From assembly GCA_015178975.1 (NCBI GenBank), contig WHVD01000014.1, positions 1,094,017 to 1,158,016 of the forward strand: DNA of 64,000 bases. The letters run 5' to 3'. Made by a program: the position numbers and the translations under genes. A model generated the notes under the pieces. It was not told the origin of the DNA and made no database searches. It worked only from the letters and a program-made list of their open reading frames with translations. The DNA is from Hysterangium stoloniferum (lineage: Eukaryota; Basidiomycota; Agaricomycetes; Hysterangiales; Hysterangiaceae). How positions within the stretch are numbered: position 1 is the first letter of the stretch; each line of letters begins with the position of its first letter. This document shows, one piece after another, positions 21,320-31,890 of the stretch.

Positions 21320-22937
21320 ATGGTATCCTCAGGAAATGAGATGGTAGATGACTTTGATCCTGCAGGCCCAAAGACTTTGGAAGTTCCTTCCTTGGAGAAG
21401 CTCTCCTCGGAGGATCTACATAAATTGGTCAACTTAGGACCTGACATCCCTCCTGACGTTATGCCTCACCTTAGCTCAATATTGACTAAGAACATGCAAG
21501 CGTTTGGAGTTGATGGAAGACTGGGCCAAGTAGACAGCAAGGCCGCTATCCCGCTGAAAACCAATGCACAACCAGTGTCTGTACCGATGTTTCCAATTTC
21601 CCCTGCCAACAGGAAGGTCATAGATGAGCAAATGGACACCTGGTTCCAACAAGGGGTCATCGAACCTTCAAAAAGCCCTTGGGGAGCACCTGCCTTCATA
21701 GTCTATTGTAATAATAAGCCTTGTGTGGTCCTTGATTATCGAAAACAACAGCCTTACTATCCCAGACGAGTTCCCCTTGCCCCGACAATCAGAAATTATG
21801 CAAGCACTCTCAGGATCCAACGTTTTATCCTCGTTCGATGCCCTAGCTGGTTTCACCCAACTAGAAATGCTGGAGGAAGACCGACACAAAATGGCCTTTT
21901 GATCACATCGAGGACTATGGCAATTTAGAAGGATGCCTTTCGGATTGAGGAACGGACCTTCCATTTTCCAGCAAGTCATGCAAAACACGCTGGCACCCTA
22001 TCTGTGGATATTCTGTCTAGTCTATATAGACGATATAGTAATCTTTTCTAAGACCTGGGAGGATCAGGTCGAACACCTGGACCGAGTATTACAAGCAATA
22101 ATTTCAGCTGGCATCACTCTTTCTCCAAAAAAATGCTACATAGGCTACAACTCTATTCTCCTTCTTGGACACAGGGTGTCGCGGTTAGGCTTTTTGACCC
22201 ACCAAGAGAAAGTACAAGCCATATTGGAACTAGCAACCCCAACTAAGGTGTCTAAGCTTCAATGTTTTCTGGGTATGGTATTGTACTTCTCGGCCTATAT
22301 ACCCTTCTACACATGGACTGTATCTCCACTCTTCTCACTACTCAAAAAGGGCATGCGGTGGTCTTGGGGAGTAGACCAGGAACGAGCCTTTAATGACGTC
22401 AAGGCAGCCCTGAGCTCTTCTCCAGTTCTAGCACATCCCGCAATTGGAATGCCCTACCGTCTCTACACGGACACCTCTGACTTTGCCCTAGGCTGCTGTT
22501 TGCAACAAGTACAAAAAATGACTCTATGGGATCTAAAGAACACGAAGATCTATACCCAAGTGAAATCAGCATTCGAGCAGTCAAAGCCAGTGCCAACGTT
22601 CATCATCCATTTTAAGACCAAGGTTCCCGAGATCACTTGGATGGACTCCTGGGCGAAAACATTCAAGGATACTTGCATTACAGTAGAGTGCATTATCACT
22701 TACTGGAGTCATACCCTCAAGAAACCAGAACACAACTATTCAGCCACAGAGTGGGATGAATTAGCTGCTAAGGAAGGCCTGGTTCATTTTCAACCATCAT
22801 GGAAGGGGAGCACGTACTGCCACTTTACAATGGGCCAGGTCATACAAGAACACCAATCGACTGGCCGCATGGGGGGCAGTGTATGCAGCATACCCAGGCC
22901 TCAAAATACTACATCATGCTGGACGAGTACACAGTAA
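21320..22937 (+). pseudogene. Reverse transcriptase and RNase H region of Gypsy copy 1
   Basis: FPISPANRKVIDEQMDTWF, GVIEPSKSPWGAPAFIVY, a frame break, then MPFGLRNGPSIFQQVMQ (21933) and YIDDIVIFS (about 22023-22049), the RT palm motif. CFLGMVLYFSAYIPFY and YRLYTDTSDFALGCCLQQVQ mark the connection and RNase H start (TDTSDFA with the catalytic Asp). Frameshift between about 21730 and 21930. Confidence 0.85.
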
Positions 22938-23354
22938 CGTCGATCCCCTATCTAGACTACCATGAGTACCCACTCAGTGAGTCCAGCTGGAGATGATCTC
23001 CCAACAATCATGTCAAGCTTGCTCAGCAAGGGAACTGAGGAGAAACCACAGGAGGATAATCCTGTGAGGAGAGCCATCTTTGTCACACAATGAGAACTAG
23101 TAGAACCCATCGGGACTCCAGAGGACACCTCACAAACTGAATGGGATTTGTATAACCTCCCCAGAGACGATGAAGTGGACAAATCGCGATTCTTTTCGTT
23201 AAACCCTCAGCTGCTCATAAGCATCAACGAAAGATTTCTAAAAGAGTTCTCAGAAGGGTATCAGAAGGACCCCACCTTCAGAAGCTACTACATCAAGGAA
23301 CCGAAATCCCCAAACACTGTAGCTACCCCTTCACATTTTTTCATTGGAGAAAAG

Positions 23355-23609
23355 TGTTAAAGGTATAGAAAAGAATTGACCCAGCCTGGGATTGAACCAA
23401 GGACCTCTGGCTTTATATAAGCAGTGCTCTTAACCACTGAGCTACTGGACCTATTGGTCTAGTGAGATATTATGGATTATATATACATATTCTATATAAG
23501 TCCTTCTGATGCTACCTTGGGACTTATACAGTCACATCTGGACTGATGCTAACTAGGGACTTATAACAGCTTGGACATTCTAATAGATATTGTATTTCCA
23601 AATCTAACA
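23355..23609. mobile_element. Small solo LTR carrying a tRNA-like sequence, 255 bp, TSD AAAAG
   Basis: Ends TGTTAAAGG and AATCTAACA; AAAAG at 23350-23354 and 23610-23614. About 90 percent identical to 12336-12588 by eye. Excision restores the Gypsy copy 1 reading frame exactly. Confidence 0.95.
23378..23451 (-). tRNA. tRNA-like sequence inside a small LTR (74 nt)
   Basis: Same structure as 12359-12432, with an even better B box (GGTTCAATCCC). Acceptor and T stems pair fully with wobbles. The imperfect anticodon arm argues against a functional tRNA. Confidence 0.62.
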
Positions 23610-23735
23610 AAAAGGGATTGTTGTATTTTCACGATTTGGACTGGAAAAGTCGGATCTGTGTTCCTAACAATATGACAACCACAATTCTAAAGCTGATACA
23701 TGATAATCCCTTCGAAGGAGCTCACGCAGGAGCTG

Positions 23736-26500
23736 TACGAGGTGTAATTTTCCTTGCTTGAGCTTAGGGCGGTCCACTAGTTCCTTATAGAAATCCTCCG
23801 AAATTAAGGAAAGATTGGCTCTGGCATCCAGCCTGATTTTAATAGGATTAGAGGCTTCTGAGTCCCCTACACATCTGTAGATGTGTAATGCTGAAATCCC
23901 AATACTGGAGTATCCACCTGGGGGATCCCTTCTGTGGTAAATGATGGTCGAATCCTCTTTCATAAGCCAACTGAATCGAGGGTATTGGACCCTGGGTCTT
24001 TTGCTTTCCTTTCTTGCAGCCAGTTTGACATCCCTCCTGACACGTCTACCATTAGGTACATTTGGAACAAAGTCATCTGCTTCAGAATCTGACTCCTCAC
24101 AAGGAATTAGGTTGGGTAACTGCCCTGGGTCAAAGGGGAAGTTCTCCTCCTCCGATCCCTCTAACTCAGAGGGGCCTTTTATAATGTAGGTCTGACTTAT
24201 TTCTTTAGATCAGTTTGCAAATACTTCCTCGTTGACGATTTCCTCAATGGTAGGAGGTTTAGGTCACAATAAGGCTCCCGTCTCAGTCAGACCTTTCACG
24301 CTCTCGATGTGTTTGGACCCAAGCATTAATCAGAGCCTCTTGTAGATTGTTAGCAGAAGTTTGCAAGCTCATGATGTCGTCGATGGGTTGTCCTTGTAGA
24401 AGGTAAAGCCATTCCGTGGGCAGCATGAGGATAAGTCTGCACATTTCGTCCTTTCAATTTTGGTGGAAGCCATACAAGAATCGATAAAGCTTAATTCTCC
24501 ATTGAATATCGTGAACAGGTGTCTCACAATTGTGGCTGGCTTGTCGAAATTTCATGGCTTTCCAATCTAAGGCTAAGGATTCGTGCCAACGAGTTCCGAG
24601 TAATCCCTCTACGATACCCTAAAGGAACGATCCATGAGATCAACTGAATTCAGTGCGATGTTCACAGTCCAGAGTGCTCCACCAGATCTTGGCATTGCCG
24701 GTGAGTCGTCTTGGCAGAGCGACTCCTAACAATGTGCTCATGGAGTCTGATATCTCCAAGAGACTCATGATATCCATGATGTAGTCCAAGGCTTTGGATT
24801 GAGTTCCATTGTATTCGGGAAGGTCAGACCATTTTATTTTGATGTTGTTGGTGTTAAGAGAGATCTTTTTATCCTTAGGTAAGTCATCAATAAGCTGCGT
24901 CAGAGTTCGAAAGGAAGAGTTAAGTACTCCACCAACACACACCCCATGTCCCGAATTCCCTCCATAGTCTGAACTACTAGAGCTCCCAGAGGAACTGCTA
25001 GGGGGTCCTCCTGGTGGCAGAAAAGGATTAGAGGAGATCAGCAGGGAATGGCAGGGATTGTCTGGATTCAGCAATCCTCGACCAGCAACCTGACCAGCTA
25101 TACCCTCGGTGAATGCGGTAGAGAAGGACGGTCAACCCCTGTTGGTGACTGATCGATTCGTAGTCACAGGTTGTTCATCACCAAAGTTAGGATTATCTGG
25201 AATTCGTTCAAATGTGATGCAAGAGCAATGAATCCCCTGATGGGGTGCAGGGCTGGGTTCCTTCGTGATTTCTCGCTCTATTTCGATCGTATTCAAAGGC
25301 TGACATGGCTGAGGCTGATGGAAGGGAGTGCAGACTTCCATCCCCTTTTCCTGAAGACAGTCTGCAACTTGCATCCTCATATCCAACGGGAAGTCTTGCA
25401 AAATAACAGGACGATTGAGTGAATGGAGGAAACGAGTATCAGGAGACCCATTTAGGTTGTGAACAAACGAACTAGTCGTGGAGATGGGTGAATCGGGCAC
25501 TTGAATCGAGTTATTGTAAGGGTAAAGCACTTCCAAAACCATTTTATCGAGTCTCCTCTGATTTCACTTCGACTGGCCCCTTAGAGTAAAGTATGCAAAC
25601 GACGCATTTCATGTGACTCCGTTAAGGGATTCCTCCAACATTCAGATGTACATATACTGGTAGTCAACCTTGGGCATGATGTGATCCCCACCGAGTAGGA
25701 CGTGAAGGATTTGCAACACATCATCGTGTGCACGGAGCACTTTGAGGAATAAAGAGAACACTTCCTGTTTGAAAATCATCCTTTCCCCTTCCATAATGGA
25801 AGTAACCTCACTCGACCATTCGGGAATTGAGCAGATCAGATCCTCAAGGCTTCCTGGTTGCGTGAATAAGTCCTGCACTGATAAGATGGCCTGATAATGA
25901 CCTAACCAGACTGCTACAGTCACCGGTAAAGAAGGGTAATCCATATCATACTCCTCCATGAAAGGAGTAATCTGATCCATGGAGATTCAATCGGTGTAGT
26001 ACATGTCCCATTTCATGTCAATAGGCTCAGCGTAAACCATATGACCCCCAAAGAACTGCTTGAGGATGACCTGCCTTGGTGGGAATGAGAGAACAGGCTC
26101 AAATGCACAGGTAGGCTCGACATTAGCTCCAGGAGTGCTCAACTGCCTGGTTGATGGTCATTCCTCATGTGGATCAGGGGGAGTATCCGTTGACGGTCCA
26201 GCTGCTGCTCCGGGGGAATTCCCAGGTCTTTGAAAAGTCAACAAAGACTTCCTCATAGTGACATTACGGGATGGTTCCAGACTAGCAGGTCTTTGATGAG
26301 GTTTTGAACTACTCGGGGTTGATGAGGATCTCAGTGTTTGGTTCTTGCCAGTGGTCATTTAGGTGCTTAGAAATTAATAGTCGTAGAGTAATGTTTTCTT
26401 CGTAGGGAAAGAGTGGTCCAGCCTGGATCACCACTGTGAAGAGTGGTGGAAGTTCTAACCATTCTATATAAGAAGAATATTGACCATTTAGGTACGACAC
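23736..26500 (-). pseudogene. Gypsy copy 2 (minus strand): 5' coding half only
   Basis: From high to low coordinates: N-terminal region 26500-26158 (SYIEWLELPPLFTVVIQAGP, Ser/Pro-rich follow-up), 25980-25642, 25542-25132 (EVLYPYNNSIQVPDSP, RFLHSLNRPVILQDFPLD), 25074-24640 with SLNTNNIKIKWSDLPEYNG and ALPRRLTGNAKIWWSTLDCE (gag), a degraded stretch, and 23963-23736 with PPGGYSSIGISALHIYR and IRLDARANLSLISEDFY. The last is the protease, with active-site DTGA replaced by DARA. All blocks pair with copy 1 but are clearly diverged. It ends within the protease at the junction with copy 1. Confidence 0.78.
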
Positions 26501-26542
26501 ATAGATGTATTGACTGTCTAAGTCTAATACAGACCGAATGGG

Positions 26543-27068
26543 TATTGACTACTTAGTTCAATACAATTGAGTGAAATAGCTATCTAAAGTAGAGTAGAGA
26601 GCTAAAACAAATAAAGGGAATCGACTGTTAAGTGTGATTCCAAATGACTGCTCAAGTTTAGAAGAGAGTAACGAGAGAGTCAAATAATAGAGTAGCATGG
26701 ATGTGGTCCGTGCAGATTGAGATATAGATGGAGTTTTGACTGGTACAGTTCAAAACTCTGATTGCATAGATAGTTAGAGCCCATCTGTGATGGTCGAGAT
26801 GATACCCCAATCACAACCTACAGGACACTAACTGGTGTCTGGGTAAGTTGTGGTTGCGGGGTAAAAAGTGTCTGAGTTCTAACTACGGGTGCTAGAATAC
26901 ATAAGCCTGCATGTATGTGCCCACAAGAGTCAATGTACCGCATACATAGGTTGTTGAACTAAATATAAGTGTATAATGAAATAGAGAGAAAGTAGAAATA
27001 ATAATGGAAATATAGTATGAGCTCATTCAGACTATATTTCCTGAGTATATTTCACTGTACCTCTCACA
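26543..27068 (-). mobile_element. Gypsy LTR (family B), 5' LTR of copy 2
   Basis: On the minus strand starts TGTGAGAGGTACAGTG at 27068 and runs into the start of copy 2 coding sequence. Matches 14226-15190 after removal of the insertion there. The 3' end (about 26543, before CCCATTCGG) is approximate. Being directly upstream of copy 2 gag, it is most simply its 5' LTR. Confidence 0.68.
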
Positions 27069-27385
27069 ACTGGATAGGAAGCTTGCAAGCTTGGATGATA
27101 AGGAGGATAACCAACCCAAAAATTTAAAAGTTATTTATCCAGTAAAGTGTATATATTTATATTGTTTGTTGTAAAATTAATATTTAAGCAAATTCAGTCT
27201 ATCAGATGACATTCTGTAAAATAAGGAAATATTAATATTTATCTTGTATCTGACAAAAGTTAGTCAAACAAACATATATACATTATCCTTTTGGGGATAA
27301 ATTCCACAACAAGGATTGGTTGGCCAGATAGTTCTGGTTAACTTTCTTAACCAAATAAATTTAAATTATATGAACTGCATTTGAA
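27069..27385. other. AT-rich spacer
   Basis: No coding or boundary signals recognised; it leads into the 94-bp repeats. Confidence 0.35.
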
Positions 27386-27645
27386 AGTTTGCATAATATA
27401 CAAGAGAATGCATTTCATCCCAAATATTAAGTCATAACCCAAATAATTTTGGTTAACTATAATGTTTGTGGACATTTTAAAAGTCACAGAGATACTAGAG
27501 AATGCATCTCATCCCAAATATTCAGTCATAACCCAAGTAATTTTGGTTAACTATAATGTTTGTGGACATTTTAAAAGTCATGGAGATACTAGAGAATGCA
27601 TTTTATCCCAAAGATTAGGTAACAACCCAGATAATATTGCATAAC
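27386..27645. repeat. About 94-bp tandem repeat, 2.7 units
   Basis: Units share GAGAATGCATYTCATCCCAA, ATTTTGGTTAACTATAATG and GTGGACATTTTAAAAGTCA. Phase points are near 27406, 27497 and 27590. It ends at a (GTT)n run at 27649-27665 that is also the Asn-coding repeat closing the gag fragment. Confidence 0.85.
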
Positions 27646-28651
27646 CGTTGTTGTTGTTGTTGTTGAAAGATTTTTTATCGTTCTTCCAATCAGATTGTGT
27701 GGAGTTTTGGTTGCTGGTGGATGGAGTGTTGTTGTTATTTTAATTGGCTGTGGACTTGACTTTGTCCACGGAAGTCTCATGGGCAACTTCCACATGACAT
27801 TCCCAATAGTGTGCATCCGCATTTTGAGCCTTGAGGTGCATATGGAACAGTGTTTTTGGCTTGCCATCTTCTCCTTTAGAGACTTTGTCTTTAAGGTGGG
27901 ATGGCAGACCGGCATAGAATTGGTGGCAGAGAGTGGGATTGCCCCACTGACAACGAGCTGCAAGGTTATTGAATTGGACAATATAGTCTGTGATGTGCTG
28001 GTTGTCCTTCATTCAAAGATTAGTGAGACTGTTCTCGGCTTCTCCAGTCAGGTCATATGGGCCAAAGTTGGTTTCTAGCTCCATAACAAGAGCATCTTAA
28101 TCTTCAAGCCAAAGCGGCTCTTCCTCGGAAAGTCTGCTAAAAGCCGGTTCGAACCATTTCAACATGGATCCTGAGAGGTATGAAAGTGCATAGTTGACTT
28201 TTCAGGAGTCCATGGAGAATGCGGCAGATCGATTGCAGAAATTGAAGCGACATTGCATGAGGAAAGTGGAAAGTTTGTTGGGGTTGGAACCTGTAAAGGG
28301 TTCTGGAGCATTGACTTTTGACCACAGAGGTTCCAGATCCTTCTTGCTGCCTTCTCCGAGCATGTGATTCATCAATCTCTCTAAAGTGATTGCTAACAAC
28401 TCAGAGGTGGGATCCACAAGTGGTGGTCAATCATTAGATGGGGAATTTTCAACACCTTTGCCCTTGTTGGGGGCCACAGACTCATCCTCGTGCTTGGATT
28501 TGTCCAGGTTTTCCAGGACTTCTTCAATACAGGCTTCTTCCATGGCATCTGGCTGGTTTGTAAGTGTCTGGCTGGTATACAAAGTAAGTGGGGAATGAAG
28601 AGTCAACGGTCCAGGTAATTATTCCTGTACATGAGCTTTTCTTCTTGGTGG
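27646..28651 (-). pseudogene. Gypsy gag protein, broken
   Basis: Minus strand from an ATG-led start near 28651 (PPRRKAHV), through VNAPEPFTGSNPNKLSTFLM and CRFNFCNR, WFEPAFSRLSEEEPLWLED, METNFGPYDLTGEAEN-like, DYIVQFNNLAARCQWGNP, FYAGLPSHLKDKV, to an Asn-rich tail. These match block for block the gag at 47867-46644 (EPEPFTGKDPKKLKNFLLQC, YLVKFNTLAARCGW, FYMGLPSCLKDEI). At least four in-frame stops. The zinc knuckle and all of pol are missing beyond 27646. Confidence 0.82.
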
Positions 28652-28674
28652 CATGTTGACAATCTGTGAGTCTT

Positions 28675-28685
28675 AGTCAGAAAAT
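28675..28685 (-). promoter_or_regulatory. Putative self-priming primer binding site
   Basis: Minus strand ATTTTCTGACT lies two bases (GT) after the LTR end and is exactly complementary to the RNA-sense LTR segment AGTCAGAAAAT (plus coordinates 29043-29053). It does not start TGG, as a tRNA-primed site would. Confidence 0.5.
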
Positions 28686-28687
28686 AC

Positions 28688-29548
28688 TGTTAAGTTTGGT
28701 GTGCAGAGCTTATCAGATGGTTTCTGGAGAAACCTGTGGGAAATCTGGTAGGACTTGGCTTCAGCTTATAGGCTGCACCCTCATGAGATTGTGTCATCCA
28801 ATTTCAGATGGGTAGACAGGAATCCCGGGGAGTCCAGGGATAGATGATAGGTCGGGGGTCAGGGAGGTCGACGGTGGGAAACCTGTGAAGTCATTGATTG
28901 GTTGGGGAGGTTGAGTGATGATAAGTCAGAGGTCAAGTGATAGGAGAGTCAGAGCCCATGGGCTCAGACAAGGTTGAAGCAGTATTCTCAAAGAGGAGTT
29001 TAGAGTGGAAAGGTACTAGATTACTGGGGGGAATCTAAGCTGATTTTCTGACTGGATTGTATGTACAACAACAAGCAGACTATATAGACTGTGGAATGTA
29101 TGCTATACCTAATCCAGTAATAATGAACGCCTAAACGGGTAATCATGAAATGAGAATATTAAACACCAAGTTTGGTATTAGGAATGGGACAGAACAGGGT
29201 GGAGTCTGAAATGTGACAGGTCATTAGACCGTAATGGGAATGGGGCGGGAGCAGAGTCTGAAATTTGACAGGTCATTTAACCATAACAGGAATGGGGCTC
29301 AGTTAGAGAGCTGATGGGTTTTCCGAGTGGGGTCTGGTGACTGGTACATGGGACAGGGTTGGAGATAGACAGGTGCGGATTCTGGCAGGTATTCCGGTGA
29401 CTGATACATGAAGTGACAAAGGTCGAGCATGGACAGGTCTGATGTCCGGAGTCCAGTGGATATTCTGGTAAACCAATAACTGGTGCATGTAGGGTGTAGG
29501 TGCATATAAGTTAGTGCCCAGAGTCCAGCAGGTTTTCTGGTCATAACA
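28688..29548 (-). mobile_element. 5' LTR of the gag-only Gypsy remnant, 861 bp
   Basis: On the minus strand begins TGTTATGACCAGAAAACC at 29548 and ends CAAACTTAACA at 28688. Directly followed by primer site and gag. Same family as 1-748 and 54128-55178; carries the LTR motif at 28751-28782. No TSD can be tested because the 3' LTR is lost. Confidence 0.82.
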
Positions 29549-29826
29549 GACTGTTTCTGAGGAAACTGGAGTAGAGATGATAGTGTTGATGTGTTTGGCA
29601 GCCTGAACAGCATTAGCAGCCTTGCCAGTGGTAATTTGTGTAAGGATATGTAACGGATAGGGTGCATTGAAAATTATAAAGTTCTTAAATGATTAGCCTT
29701 GATTATATAGCTTGAATTCAAGTACTCATTAAGGTTCCAAACCTTAATCAAACTATTTATTAAGGTTTGATTAAGGTTTGATAGCAATAGAATTGATGAA
29801 ACATCAGATTCTGATATTTTCTGATA
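29549..29826. other. No gene seen
   Basis: Includes a direct/inverted set of TTAAGGTTTGATTAAGGTT at 29720-29785. No further assignment. Confidence 0.35.
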
Positions 29827-30040
29827 CAATTCACAAAATTGTCCCAATGAGCTATTATATTAAATTACATATATCTCAATGAATATTGCTGGGAGTTACA
29901 TAATTCTTTTTTTGTGGTATAGCCATGATCAAACACTATGTTTGATATACCAACACTTTTTTTATATCTGTTGATGCTCTCAAGTTATTCGTCAAACAAT
30001 CAAAAAGTGTAAAACATTGGGACAATTTTGTGAGTCACTG
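29827..30040. mobile_element. Mariner-like MITE, 214 bp, TA flanks
   Basis: Inverted 18-mers CACAAAATTGTCCCAATG (29832-29849) and its complement (30015-30032). The right end extends to CAGTGACT read inward; the left end is the same with a 2-base deletion. Flanked by TA at 29825-29826 and 30041-30042. Terminus and target fit Tc1/mariner. Non-coding. Confidence 0.7.
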
Positions 30041-30477
30041 TAACAGCATATTTCACAGTACTATGAGAAGGATGGGAAAAGGTGATTGGTCAGGGAAGTA
30101 GGATTGATGACTTGAGAATTTAGGACATTCATTCTTGGATCCATGTTTGGAGAATGATCCATATACATCCAGAAGACTTCTGCAGAAGTAATTGCATGAC
30201 TCACAATATGTGATACTACCCTGGCATGCCATTGAAAACCTGTTAGGGCAACACTAACAAGGCTACCAAACACAAGATAAAACACAGAGATATGAAATGA
30301 AGAGGAGACAGCTCAATGACAGGGGAGATCACACTTGTTTTAGTGGGATTCCTAAGAGATTGAAACTAAAGATCAACTATGTACATGCCCCTATTTATAC
30401 TATTTATTTAATATTTTTTATTGATGAAAAATCTAAGAAGAATACTAAAAACGTCATGTATGCACCTTACATTGCAT
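30041..30477. other. No gene assigned
   Basis: Small open frames on both strands (30285-30061 minus, 30297-30479 plus) show no recognisable motif. Could be remnants of a DNA element. Confidence 0.3.
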
Positions 30478-30840
30478 AGCTGCACTTCGGCGCTTATGTA
30501 ATCCCGCGCGGCGCTTCGGCGTTTGCGTAGGCTCCGACTGTTGTTGCAGTGACGGTGCACAAGGAAGCCTCCATGGACACACAGTGCTTCGCACTGTGTG
30601 TCTGTCGGGGCGTAGGCGGCGCCGTCGGCGTTATGTCGGCGCCGTCGTTTATGCCGTGCCGCCATTACATCGCATCGCGGTGCTATTGCGTCACATTGCG
30701 GTGTTGCTGCGCGGCCGCCTCTGTATGACCATCAGGTCTTGGGTGGCAGTGTCGACCTTATGTCGACGCCGTCGCTGTGTTACTGCACCGCGCTGCTTTT
30801 CGTGCGGGCGGCAACACGATTACGTAATCGCTCTCGTACC
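30478..30840. repeat. GC-rich, CpG-rich island with internal repeats
   Basis: About 360 bp of GC-rich sequence in AT-rich flanks. The phrase TTATGTCGRCGCCGTCG occurs at about 30630 and 30757, and GCGCTTCGGCG, GGCGGCGCCGTCGGCG and CGCATCGCGG-type phrases recur. Short palindromic CACACAGTGCTTCGCACTGTGTG is at 30578-30600. No conserved protein in any frame. Confidence 0.6.
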
Positions 30841-31170
30841 ATGCTTGTATTGCTACATGTAGATTTAGTTAAAATAAACTAAAATCAAAAATAAATGGCA
30901 AAAAAATATATATTATATATATTGCCCTGACAAAACCTGCTATACAAACCATGCAAGCTCTAGCTATGATGCACAGAGAGACATGAAGTACACAGGTCTG
31001 TTTGAATCCAGTATGTTGAAGGGTTGGCCACATGATAGAACACTATTTCAAACCAGGAGGAGGGATGGAAGGGTAATACCCTGACTAGTAGAGAAAGAAG
31101 GGAAATACCAGCAACCACCAGAACATAAGGACAGAAACACATACCTCGACTGCAAACATTGCTATCACAC
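30841..31170. other. AT-rich spacer, no gene seen
   Basis: Begins with a poly(AT) stretch at 30900-30925. No motif recognised. Confidence 0.3.
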
Positions 31171-31890
31171 CCACACAATTTATGACTGAGGTATCTAGGC
31201 ACAAGTTTTATGCTTTTATGACCCAAGTTACCAGGACTCCCCAAAAGCAACACCCACTCGCCTATGCAGACTCTGCAGCCAGTGACCACTGTTTTGTCCA
31301 TGCTAGTGATTTCATAAACTATGAGCCCTTTAGTGGGAAACAGGGAACTACTGTGACTGCAGGGGGAACTTTCCAGATACATGGCCAATAAACTGTATCA
31401 TGAACTGCTGGGATTGATCATATATATATGTGAATATTACCATGCATCCTGACCTGTCATATGCAGTATCCATGTTAGCAAAATATGTGTCTAATCCAGG
31501 ATGGGAATATTGGAAGCCCTAACTCACATTTTGTGATACATTAAGGGTACACTTTATTACAAGATCACTTATGGAGGCACATGTAGGGACCTTAGCCAAT
31601 TGGTTATGTCAATGCAGACTATGGTGGTGACATAGATAACTGGTGGTCATGCTCAGGACATATATTTTTTCAGGCAAGAGGTCCAACAGCCTGTGGTACT
31701 TGATACCAGCTACTGTTGCTCTCTCAACTACAGAAGTGGAGTATATGGCTTTAACCCAAGCAATGAAACAGATCCTTTGGATGTATTCAGCAATGAATGA
31801 GTCAGGTACCCCCAATTAAAACCTGCTGTATTATGGAATGACAATGTGGGAGCCATATCACTGATGAAAGAAGCAAAACATCATTCTTCT
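31171..31890 (+). pseudogene. Ty1/Copia polyprotein with a large internal deletion
   Basis: 31182-31391 encodes the protease start, YADSAASDHCFVHASDF and GGTFQIHG (active site DSGAS reads DSAAS). Immediately after, the sequence jumps to the C-terminal RT/RNase H region: HPDLSYAVSMLAKYVSNPG, LRYIKGT-like, ATVALSTTEVEYMALTQAM, and VLWNDNVGAISLMKEAKHH in different frames. Integrase and the RT core are absent, so protease and RNase H have been joined by deletion. Multiple stops. Confidence 0.8.

Larger units (their letters stand above)
17543..23735 (+). mobile_element. Ty3/Gypsy element copy 1, internal region, decayed and 3'-truncated
   Basis: Coding order gag-like, zinc knuckle, protease, RT, RNase H, then the start of the integrase, all on +, with several stops and frameshifts. 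It stops in the integrase zinc-binding region (HDNPFEGAHAG, about 23730), where a homologous copy begins in the opposite orientation. A small LTR is inserted at 23355-23609. No LTR of its own is attached; the LTR just upstream (16311-17542) belongs to a different element whose 3' end it is. Confidence 0.82.
23148..23735 (+). pseudogene. RNase H to integrase junction of Gypsy copy 1, split by a small LTR
   Basis: Before the insertion the frame ends FFIGEK; after removing 23355-23609 plus one AAAAG it continues GLLYFHDLDWKSRICVPN and LIHDNPFEGAHAG, the start of the integrase HHCC zinc domain. Then it meets the inverted copy. The catalytic core is missing. Confidence 0.78.

Noticed and set aside
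12359-23451. Three functional nuclear tRNA genes
   Set aside because: The anticodon arms are imperfect, all three lie inside LTRs with TSDs, and two are near-identical copies; they are LTR parts.
16311-23735. LTR 16311-17542 as 5' LTR of Gypsy copy 1
   Set aside because: A polypurine tract and integrase tail lie directly upstream in the right orientation, so it is the 3' LTR of the upstream element; the adjoining copy 1 belongs to another family.
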